Assembly (NCBI GenBank): GCA_944325515.1 | Contig: CALVAO010000003.1 | Span: 62,001-126,000 of the forward strand | Source of the DNA: Candidatus Gastranaerophilales bacterium | GTDB lineage: Bacteria; Cyanobacteriota; Vampirovibrionia; Gastranaerophilales; Gastranaerophilaceae | Reading direction: 5' to 3' | DNA length: 64,000 nucleotides | Part shown: piece after piece, positions 58,115 through 64,000 of the stretch | How the letters are laid out: each line of letters begins with the position of its first letter | Position numbering within the stretch: the stretch's first letter is position 1 | Translations under genes and position numbers: made by a program | The notes under the pieces: generated by a model | The model's database searches: none | What the model was told of the DNA's origin: nothing | Seen by the model: only the letters and a program-made list of their open reading frames with translations

Positions 58115-58699
58115 ATGTATGAAAAGTTAAAAGAAATTAAAGAGCGCTGTCTAAACTGCCATAAATGCAAATTAGGCGATACAAGACACAATATTGTTTT
58201 TGATGACGGAATTCCAAATAAAAAGCTTATGCTTATCGGAGAAGCTCCCGGATATTATGAAGATATGCAGGGAAAACCATTTGTAGGCAAAGCCGGACAG
58301 CTTCTGGATAAAATTTTTGCATCTGTTGGATTAAGCAGGGAAAAAGATGTTTATATCTGCAATACAGTAAAATGCAGACCGCCGGAGAATAGAAATCCGC
58401 TGCCGGAAGAAAAAGAAGCCTGCTGGGAATATTTGCAGGCGCAGATTGATATCATAAAACCTCAAATAATTTTATTGTGCGGAAACGTTGCTGTACAATC
58501 TATTCTGGGGAATGCAGGCGGCATAACTAAAATAAGAGGCAGATGGTTTGAAGGCGGAGATATTGTACACGGAGCAAAGCTTATGCCGATATTCCATCCT
58601 TCATATCTTTTAAGAAATGACACACGAGAAAAGGGCGGTCCTAAGTGGCTCATGTGGCAAGATATTCAAGAAATCAAACGTGAATATGACAAATTATAA
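58115..58699 (+). CDS. udg: uracil-DNA glycosylase, family 4 (Fe-S)
   Basis: A 194-residue Fe-S uracil-DNA glycosylase that starts base-excision repair of deaminated cytosine. C-L-N-C-x2-C provides cluster ligands; G-E-A-P-G-Y-Y-E-D and G-K-P-F-V-G-K-A-G-Q-L-L form the uracil pocket. H-P-S-Y-L-L-R is the second motif. The start at 58115 is preferred to 58091, whose extra eight residues lie in promoter sequence. Its last 101 bases are duplicated downstream at 59105. Confidence 0.92.
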   Translation: MYEKLKEIKERCLNCHKCKLGDTRHNIVFDDGIPNKKLMLIGEAPGYYEDMQGKPFVGKAGQLLDKIFASVGLSREKDVYICNTVKCRPPENRNPLPEEKEACWEYLQAQIDIIKPQIILLCGNVAVQSILGNAGGITKIRGRWFEGGDIVHGAKLMPIFHPSYLLRNDTREKGGPKWLMWQDIQEIKREYDKL

Positions 58700-58804
58700 T
58701 GTTATAAAAGTTTAGCGCTATTCCATACTACTTAGTAGCACGTCATACAACAAGACTTAAAATAACCAAAACATACAAATCCTTCTCCCACAAGGGGCGA
58801 GGGA
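58599..58804 (+). repeat. 206-bp direct repeat, copy 1 (end of udg and downstream)
   Basis: Copy 1 covers the last 33 codons of udg plus 105 bases of spacer. Copy 2 is at 59105-59310 (offset 506 bases). Alignment by eye shows four mismatches, so about 98 percent identity, implying a recent duplication. Confidence 0.92.
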
Positions 58805-59009
58805 TGAGGTGTTCTTATTGTGCAAGTTTGAGCAGTCAGCAATAGGTGCGTACACTTGCGCACCTATACTTACTTTTCATCGCAAAAAAGAGAAAGAAAT
58901 ATTAACAAAGGAAGAAAAAATCGTGATTATTTACGTACATTAGGTGTAGAACATCCCCTCGCCCCTTGTGGGAGAGGGTTAGGGAGAGGGGTTTGAATTT
59001 CACAGTGTA

Positions 59010-59099
59010 TAGGGTGCAAATTTTTGCACCAATATTTTTCATAAACAAATACACACGAACAATTTTTAATCCAATAATGGTGCAATGAATTGCACCCTA
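59010..59099. mobile_element. 90-bp element with TAGGGTGCAA inverted ends
   Basis: TAGGGTGCAA (59010-59019) and TTGCACCCTA (59090-59099) are exact inverted ends; each end is also part of a smaller palindrome. It has the same style as the 41367 element (TAGGGTG ends, nested hairpins) and encodes nothing. Confidence 0.6.
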
Positions 59100-59104
59100 C
59101 CCGA

Positions 59105-59205
59105 CTTCATATCTTTTAAGAAATGACACACGAGAAAAGGGCGGTCCTAAGTGGCTTATGTGGCAAGATATTCAAGAAATCAAACGTGAATATGACAAAT
59201 TATAA
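59105..59205 (+). pseudogene. duplicated 3' fragment of the uracil-DNA glycosylase gene
   Basis: Codes for the same last 33 residues as udg (from S-Y-L-L-R to Y-D-K-L), with one synonymous or near-synonymous change and no start. It is a remnant of the 206-bp duplication and is not expected to be translated. Confidence 0.85.
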
Positions 59206-59417
59206 TGTTATAAAAGTTTAGCGCTATTCCATACTCCTTAGTAGCACGTCATACAACAAGACTTAAAATAACCAAAACATACAAATCTTTCTCCGACAAG
59301 GGGCGAGGGAAGAATTTCAAGTTGAGCTTAGGCGAAACTTTGAAATTCGAGAGGGGTTTGAATTTCACAGAAATTTTACCGGACAGTTATGTTATAATAA
59401 AAAAAGGATGGTATATT

Positions 59418-59864
59418 ATGGATGATATAAAACTTTTAGGATTAGATAAAGACGGAAATGAAAAAGAATATTCTATTGCAGATTTCAAAGGGAAACGTAT
59501 TGTTTTATATTTTTATCCGAAAGATAATACTTCCGGCTGCACTCAAGAAGCCTGTGACTTTAAAAACAGCATGAATCGTGTGGGAAGCAAAGCAGAAGTC
59601 ATTGGCGTAAGTCCGGACAGCTTAAAGAGTCATCACAAATTTAGAGAAAAGCAGGGTTTGAATTTTATTTTGCTCTCTGATACAGAACATAAGCTCGCGG
59701 AAAAGTTTGAAGTCTGGAAAGAAAAATCAATGTACGGACGTAAATATATGGGTATTGAGCGTTCAACATTTGTAATTTCACCGGACGGAAAAACAGAAAA
59801 AGAGTGGCGTAAGGTAAAAGTTAACGGGCATGTTGATGAGGTTTTGGCTTATTTAGAGCAATAG
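59418..59864 (+). CDS. bcp: thioredoxin-dependent peroxiredoxin (BCP/PrxQ)
   Basis: A 148-residue peroxide-reducing enzyme. The peroxidatic and resolving cysteines are in S-G-C-T-Q-E-A-C (C-x4-C, the alpha-type PrxQ pattern), after Y-F-Y-P-K-D-N-T. The ATG at 59418 with AAAAAGGATGG before it is chosen; an in-frame TTG start at 59322 lies in repeat sequence and adds 32 atypical residues. Its end overlaps pnuC by 16 bases. Confidence 0.92.
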   Translation: MDDIKLLGLDKDGNEKEYSIADFKGKRIVLYFYPKDNTSGCTQEACDFKNSMNRVGSKAEVIGVSPDSLKSHHKFREKQGLNFILLSDTEHKLAEKFEVWKEKSMYGRKYMGIERSTFVISPDGKTEKEWRKVKVNGHVDEVLAYLEQ

Positions 59865-60532
59865 CCGTCAATTTCTTTTCTCCATCTTATGTAGAAATAA
59901 ACTGCAAGTACAAAATATACGCTCCACATTAAAACCGTGGAATAAACTTTTTTGCCCTGTAATGCAATATCAAGCCACATTAAGGCACATAGACCGTTTA
60001 CAACCATCCAAACAATCCACTGTTCAATGCATCGTTTTACGGTTAAGTACATCCCGAGAATTGAAAAAACTGCCGTAATCGCATCAAAAAGCGGATTTTT
60101 GCCTTTTGTAATGGACAATAGAATAAAACCCAGTATTGTAAATATCAATGTAATTAGTGTTAATTTAATTTGCTCATGCCTGCTTAATTCTGTTTTAATT
60201 ATTTCGTTTTTGTTTGTTTTTAAATGCTTTCGCCATCTAAAGAACCCTAAAACCTGCATCGGGATATAATATCCTATATAGAGCAGCAAATTTCCCCACA
60301 GAGAATTATGAAAAGCCAGATATCCGTAGAAAGAAGAGCCTGTAACTCCAAAAATGTAACAAACCGGCTTGCCTATACCGGCAAGTATTGTATATGTTAT
60401 TCCAAATAGAGCTGAAATTACGGATGCTGGATTATCTTTAAAATAAAAAGCATTGATTAGAAGCAAAATGTAGACAAATATAACAGCTGTAATTTTTAAA
60501 AATTTTAAAAATATTAGTTTCATTCTTATCAT
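59849..60532 (-). CDS. pnuC: PnuC-type nicotinamide riboside transporter
   Basis: A 227-residue protein with about seven membrane segments and the PnuC motifs N-L-L-L-Y-I-G-Y-Y-I-P-M-Q-V-L-G-F-F-R-W (W-R-K in the loop) and I-E-Q-W-I-V-W-M-V-V-N. PnuC takes up NAD precursors. Overlapping ATGs at 60532 and 60523 leave the start uncertain by three residues. Divergent from the FKG-leader gene. Confidence 0.9.
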   Translation of the reverse strand: MIRMKLIFLKFLKITAVIFVYILLLINAFYFKDNPASVISALFGITYTILAGIGKPVCYIFGVTGSSFYGYLAFHNSLWGNLLLYIGYYIPMQVLGFFRWRKHLKTNKNEIIKTELSRHEQIKLTLITLIFTILGFILLSITKGKNPLFDAITAVFSILGMYLTVKRCIEQWIVWMVVNGLCALMWLDIALQGKKVYSTVLMWSVYFVLAVYFYIRWRKEIDGYCSK

Positions 60533-60556
60533 ATTTATGTTATCTAATAAAAATAG

Positions 60557-61588
60557 ATGAAAGTAAATTCAAACAGGGATATCTCATTCAAAGGATTTTA
60601 TAATAACAGAGCTCTAAAGAGGGGATTAGAGTTTGCAGCAGATAACGGTGCCTTATTTGCGGCAACAACAACTCTGGCACTTTCGGCAGTAGTCCGCCCT
60701 GTATCAATATGGCTGGCTCCTCATACCGATAAAGAGAATAAAAAATTAGCCTGTGCCAAATCTATTTCTTCAAGCGGTGCAGGTTTTTTACTAACGCTTG
60801 CTCTTTCAATGCCTCTGAGCTCTGCAATAAAAAAAATAGACCAAAATCCACAAAAATATTTAAAATCAGACACTATAAAAAACTTGAAAGAAGGAGTTTC
60901 CACTCTTGAACAGTCAAAAAGCTATGCTCTTGCCACTCAGCTTTTTAAGCTGGGTGTAGGACTTGTTGTTGCTGCTCCGAAGGCTGTTTTAACTTGCGCC
61001 GGAATGCCGTTTATTATGCACAATTTGTTCCATAAACCTAAACCTCAAAAGAATACTAAGCAGCAATCTCCTTCATTTAAGGGTAAGTGCAGTGAAAAAC
61101 TTGCACAAGAAGTCGGGAAAATTATTGATACAAAAGGAATGCAAAAATTCTCAAAACGCCATGAAAACTCAAATTTTCCGATGCATATTATTGCAGGAAC
61201 AGACATAATTAATACAGCCGCATTTATTCACGAAACGGATAAGAGTTATAAAATAGAAGAAAACAGAAAAAAAGCACTTATTTATAATGCAGGAATTTCA
61301 ACCGCTTTGAGTATTATAAGCGGTTATATTTTTGACAAACTTCTGGATAAGCCTGCTGAAAGGTTTATAGAGAATTTTAAGAAGGCAAACAAAGGACTTC
61401 CGAATCTTGAAAAACAGATTGAGGGCTTTAAAATTGCAAAACCTATATTTATTATAGGGGGTATATATTATATGATAATTCCATTTATATCAACGTTTCT
61501 GGCAGATATTGCGGATCATAACCCCAGACTCGATATTCCGCATAAAGGCAGAAAAAAGAAAGAGCTGCTAACGCCTAAACAATTGTAA
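60557..61588 (+). CDS. membrane protein with F-K-G leader
   Basis: A 343-residue protein, unrecognised. The first 13 residues end D-I-S-F-K-G (8-13); a second S-F-K-G occurs at 173-176 after a proline-lysine-rich linker. About five hydrophobic segments (32-54, 70-88, 127-156, 240-262, 291-318) suggest two membrane halves joined at the second motif, perhaps an internal duplication. No enzyme motif is seen. TAATAA lies six bases before the ATG without a ribosome site, another possible leaderless start. Confidence 0.68.
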   Translation: MKVNSNRDISFKGFYNNRALKRGLEFAADNGALFAATTTLALSAVVRPVSIWLAPHTDKENKKLACAKSISSSGAGFLLTLALSMPLSSAIKKIDQNPQKYLKSDTIKNLKEGVSTLEQSKSYALATQLFKLGVGLVVAAPKAVLTCAGMPFIMHNLFHKPKPQKNTKQQSPSFKGKCSEKLAQEVGKIIDTKGMQKFSKRHENSNFPMHIIAGTDIINTAAFIHETDKSYKIEENRKKALIYNAGISTALSIISGYIFDKLLDKPAERFIENFKKANKGLPNLEKQIEGFKIAKPIFIIGGIYYMIIPFISTFLADIADHNPRLDIPHKGRKKKELLTPKQL

Positions 61589-61608
61589 ACAAATTTAAAC
61601 ATGCCGGC

Positions 61609-61638
61609 TTGACACTTATGGCGCTATTGTGTTTAAAT
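61609..61638 (+). promoter_or_regulatory. promoter of rplU-rpmA
   Basis: TTGACA (61609-61614), an 18-base spacer and TTAAAT (61633-61638). The leader to the rplU ATG is about 150 bases, long enough for an r-protein feedback structure; GGTAGATAAATTATTTACC within it forms a hairpin, but I cannot match it to a known leader family. Confidence 0.65.
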
Positions 61639-61791
61639 AATGGTTATAAATAGTATTAGATAGGTTAATCGTATTTAAACGGGCGGTAAAGGCGTATATG
61701 GTTTTAGCATTAATGTTATTGCCGGAATGACGCAGAAGGTAGATAAATTATTTACCCCTCCCTACGATTCCTCAAAAAGAAAGGAAAAACA

Positions 61792-62148
61792 ATGTACGCA
61801 ATAGTCGAAACAGGTGGTAAACAATATCAGGTTGAAGAAGGACGTTATGTAGACGTTGAATTATTAGGCGAAGATAATGATGCCAAGGTTGTTTTTGATA
61901 AAGTTGTTATGATTGTTAACGGCAAAAAATCAAAAGTTGGTCAGCCTTACGTTGCTAATGCAAAAGTAGAAGGTACTGTTGTTAAAAATGACAGAGCAAA
62001 GAAAATTATCGTTTTCAAGCAAAGACCGAAAAAAGGCTATAGAAAGAAACAAGGTCACAGACAAGGTTTCACAAGAGTTATGATTAACAAAATCAGAACA
62101 ACTGCAGCAAAAGCTAAAACTGAAGCTGCTGAAACAGCAGAAGCTTAA
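61792..62148 (+). CDS. rplU: 50S ribosomal protein L21
   Basis: A 118-residue L21 with the family's M-Y-A-I-V-E-T-G-G-K-Q-Y-Q-V, V-G-x-P-Y-V, K-R-P-K-K-G-Y-R-K-K-Q-G-H-R-Q and a C-terminal Ala-rich tail. AAAGGA precedes the ATG. rpmA follows after 34 bases. Confidence 0.96.
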   Translation: MYAIVETGGKQYQVEEGRYVDVELLGEDNDAKVVFDKVVMIVNGKKSKVGQPYVANAKVEGTVVKNDRAKKIIVFKQRPKKGYRKKQGHRQGFTRVMINKIRTTAAKAKTEAAETAEA

Positions 62149-62182
62149 CAAAAAGATAAAATTAATTTAAAGGAGAAATAAA

Positions 62183-62437
62183 ATGGCACATAAGAAAGGT
62201 ATGGGATCAACCCGTAACGGTCGCGATTCAGAAGCGAAGCGTTTAGGTGTTAAAAAATTCGGCGGCGAAATTGTTAAAGCCGGAAATATTCTTGTTCGCC
62301 AGAGAGGAACTAAAATTCATCCAGGTAACAATGTTGGTATCGGCTCTGATGATACTTTATTTGCTTTAATTGACGGACAGGTTAAATTTGAACCTCACAG
62401 ACGCGACAGAAAACAAGTTTCTGTTTATGCTGTGTAG
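62183..62437 (+). CDS. rpmA: 50S ribosomal protein L27
   Basis: An 84-residue L27 that starts [14 protein letters not shown] and ends with V-K-F-E-P-x-x-R-x-R-K-x-V-S-V-Y. It has no N-terminal cleavable extension of the Firmicute type. GGAG precedes the ATG. Pairing with rplU is the usual bacterial order; obgE is not next. Confidence 0.96.
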   Translation: MAHKKGMGSTRNGRDSEAKRLGVKKFGGEIVKAGNILVRQRGTKIHPGNNVGIGSDDTLFALIDGQVKFEPHRRDRKQVSVYAV

Positions 62438-62455
62438 TAGTATAAAATATTTTTT

Positions 62456-62490
62456 GAAAGGGCTTTCTTATAATATAAGAAAGCCCTTTC
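62456..62490. terminator. 16-bp perfect hairpin after rpmA, no U-tract
   Basis: GAAAGGGCTTTCTTAT / ATAAGAAAGCCCTTTC with an AAT loop, 19 bases after the rpmA stop codon. No T-run follows on either strand. Same style as 7162 and 58035. Confidence 0.6.
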
Positions 62491-62603
62491 GGCTTAATGA
62501 ATTTGCAAAAAACCTCAACAATCTGTCAATTTTTGGATTTTTCCGCTCCCTCTAATAGCAAAAAAAAATTTCAGCAGTTTTATAAAAATAAAAGGCGAAA
62601 AAT

Positions 62604-62891
62604 ATGAATATCAACAAAATTTCAACAACAATTTACAAAACTAACACAATATTCACTAATAGCAAAAAGCTAAACGTCCCGCTGAAAGACGGCACTCAAG
62701 CTGTTATAAAATTTACTGATAATGCTTATGAGTGTTTGATTATAAATAAAGACAACAAAATAATTGGCGGAAAGGGGTATTCTTCCCCTAAAACTATTCA
62801 AGATGAGCAAGAGAATTTATTTGAAAAAGTAATGAAAATTACAAAGGACAGTTTTGATTTTGTAGAAGAATTTACCAGAGCTATACTCTAA
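62604..62891 (+). CDS. small hypothetical protein
   Basis: A 95-residue protein I do not recognise. The M-N-I-N-K-I-S start resembles the leaders of other proteins here but it lacks an F-T-G or F-K-G motif. A beta-rich first half and a helical end are predicted by eye. AAAGGCG precedes the ATG. Confidence 0.6.
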   Translation: MNINKISTTIYKTNTIFTNSKKLNVPLKDGTQAVIKFTDNAYECLIINKDNKIIGGKGYSSPKTIQDEQENLFEKVMKITKDSFDFVEEFTRAIL

Positions 62892-62959
62892 AAATTTGCT
62901 CAAGTTGAAAAACTAGTGTATAATCGACTTATATATTCCCAACGGATAAGGATGATTAT

Positions 62960-63826
62960 ATGAGCGAAGTATGTAAAAATTGGACCCAATGGCTTAAAAA
63001 GAACCGTTTTGCAGGTCAGACTCCGGAAATGCAGGAGCAGACAATGCGATGGCTGGAAGCTGTACGTGATGTAATTCTGGTTTATGCTGAGATAAAGCCT
63101 TATGACGTTGTCCTTGATATCGGTACCGGTACAGGGCTGCTGGCGTTTAAAGCCTTAGAACTTCAGAATTGTCAAGGGAAAGTCATATTCTCGGATATGT
63201 TTCAAGACTGCCTTGATGATTGTAAAAAAATTCTTGATGCTTCCGGCGTAAAAAGCGGATATGAATTGTTAAAATGTCCTGTTGAACATATTGCTCTTCC
63301 GGAAAGCTCAGTGCATAAAGCTTTAATGCGCTCGGTACTCGTACATGTCATTAACAAGCAGCCTGCAATAAACGAAATCTACAGAGTTCTGAAACCGGGC
63401 GGCAAATTATGCGCATTTGAACCTATAATTCGCTCAAATACAAGATATTGGGAAATTCTTGACCCTGTATATATCGAAAAATACGACGATTTTAAACGGG
63501 TTGAAAACGAAATTATGGAAAATCCTATGGATTCACTTTGCAACTTTGATGAACATACACTGAAAACAAACCTCGAAATCGCAGGTTTTTCAATTCCGGA
63601 AATAAAGGTGCAGGATGTCCGCTCCAGATACGTTGTTCAGCCAAATATGGTAAAAGAATGGTTTACAAATCCTCCGTCACCTAACCAGCCTTCAACAAAG
63701 GAGAGATATCTGAAATATTTTGATGAAGCGACGGTTGAAAAGTATATGAAAGATGTCCAAAACTATTTAACAGGGCGTGAAATTAATTTGAAAACAAACG
63801 CAGTGTTTATTAATGCAGTAAAATAA
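62960..63826 (+). CDS. SAM-dependent methyltransferase
   Basis: A 288-residue class I methyltransferase: motif [12 protein letters not shown] (about 48-58), an acidic loop after F-S-D-M-F, then I-A-L-P-E-S-S-V and the post-motif L-K-P-G-G-K-L. The substrate is unknown. AAGGATG precedes the ATG. kdsB starts 11 bases after its stop, so both are probably co-transcribed. Confidence 0.85.
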   Translation: MSEVCKNWTQWLKKNRFAGQTPEMQEQTMRWLEAVRDVILVYAEIKPYDVVLDIGTGTGLLAFKALELQNCQGKVIFSDMFQDCLDDCKKILDASGVKSGYELLKCPVEHIALPESSVHKALMRSVLVHVINKQPAINEIYRVLKPGGKLCAFEPIIRSNTRYWEILDPVYIEKYDDFKRVENEIMENPMDSLCNFDEHTLKTNLEIAGFSIPEIKVQDVRSRYVVQPNMVKEWFTNPPSPNQPSTKERYLKYFDEATVEKYMKDVQNYLTGREINLKTNAVFINAVK

Positions 63827-63837
63827 GGAAATTTAGA

Positions 63838-64000
63838 ATGAAAAAACAAACAGCAATAATTATTCCGGCAAGATACGGTTCATCGAGATTAGAAGGGAAG
63901 CCGCTTTTACAGGCTAAAAACAAACCGATAATTCAATGGGTTTGGGAAAAAGCTTCAGACTGTACTCTTGCTGAGCGTGTAATTGTTGCCACTGATGATA
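63838..64000 (+). CDS. kdsB: 3-deoxy-manno-octulosonate cytidylyltransferase, N-terminal part
   Basis: The open frame from the ATG at 63838 to the window end reads [17 protein letters not shown], the nucleotidyltransferase start of KdsB, with A-x-R-V-I-V-A-T-D-D. KdsB makes CMP-KDO, the sugar donor for the LPS core, which supports an LPS-containing envelope. The C-terminus lies beyond the window. Confidence 0.9.
   Translation, partial: MKKQTAIIIPARYGSSRLEGKPLLQAKNKPIIQWVWEKASDCTLAERVIVATDD

Larger units (their letters stand above)
58700..59417. other. 718-bp repeat-rich segment between udg and the peroxiredoxin
   Basis: No intact gene. It holds the rest of repeat copy 1, an inverted pair of CCCACAAGGGGCGAGGG (58785-58804 and 58952-58974), palindrome ATAGGTGCG...CGCACCTAT (58842-58867), a MITE-like element (59010-59099), repeat copy 2 with a udg fragment (59105-59310), and two 22-base copies beginning GAGAGGGGTTTGAATT (58984-59005, 59349-59370). 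Confidence 0.8.

Noticed and set aside
58785-58974. Complete insertion sequence
   Set aside because: The inverted CCCACAAGGGGCGAGGG pair encloses under 200 bases with no transposase.
59322-59417. Longer peroxiredoxin starting at a TTG codon
   Set aside because: The extra 32 residues come from repeat sequence; an ATG with a ribosome site lies at 59418.

Overview
The window is an AT-rich, densely coded chromosomal stretch from a Gram-negative, anaerobic bacterium. I infer a non-photosynthetic cyanobacterial relative (Vampirovibrionia/Melainabacteria, probably the gut order Gastranaerophilales); this rests on gene content and recalled family features, not on a search. Supporting signs are an atpD-atpC pair detached from the other ATP synthase genes (the cyanobacterial/plastid arrangement), KdsB plus a GT9 heptosyltransferase (LPS core), an oxygen-sensitive class III ribonucleotide reductase (NrdD/NrdG) with peroxide and CoA-disulfide defence enzymes, and several hypothetical proteins that begin with a short leader ending in F-T-G or F-K-G.

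Layout. 1-787: start of a CHASE2 sensor protein running off the edge. 830-3314: overlapping eda-kdgK-csaB operon. 3297-6031 (minus): UPF0210, small hypothetical, HxlR regulator, metal-dependent hydrolase. 6141-9617: DAHP synthase, LCP ligase, GT9. 9856-17093: FTG-leader protein, XRE regulator, GT32, 942-residue AsmA-like protein, CoA-disulfide reductase-rhodanese. 17321-20178: gyrB and a cupin. 20179-20709: two tandem copies of an apparently structured RNA, then a CAU tRNA. 20755-28233: HNH-like protein, ispE, two plsC genes, and an FTG-leader protein resembling an alarmone synthetase lying convergent, 4 bp away, to the full-length rel gene. 28503-31759: lipoprotein, membrane protein, atpC, atpD. 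31940-33406: a protein of nine tandem 52-residue helix-turn-helix repeats, also with an FTG leader. 33399-37589 (minus): dprA-topA-DUF4186-ybaK operon. 37679-46668: kinase-like protein, malQ, TPR proteins, arginine/lysine-type decarboxylase, serS. 46766-55789 (mostly minus): glyS, a two-domain glycosyltransferase, XRE, gatB, nrdG, nrdD. 56361-64000: acyl-CoA synthetase, uracil-DNA glycosylase, a repeat-rich segment with a 206-bp duplication, peroxiredoxin, pnuC, FKG-leader membrane protein, rplU-rpmA, methyltransferase, start of kdsB.

The coding content is mostly housekeeping plus envelope glycan synthesis. The least explained parts are (i) the tandem RNA blocks before the tRNA, (ii) the F-T/K-G leader shared by four otherwise unrelated proteins, (iii) the divergent RelA/SpoT-like protein next to rel, (iv) the nine-HTH array protein, and (v) several families of small palindromic repeats in the intergenic gaps. 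Several genes have an extended -10 box six to seven bases before the start codon with no Shine-Dalgarno sequence, suggesting leaderless mRNAs. No phage, CRISPR array, transposase or complete IS was seen.
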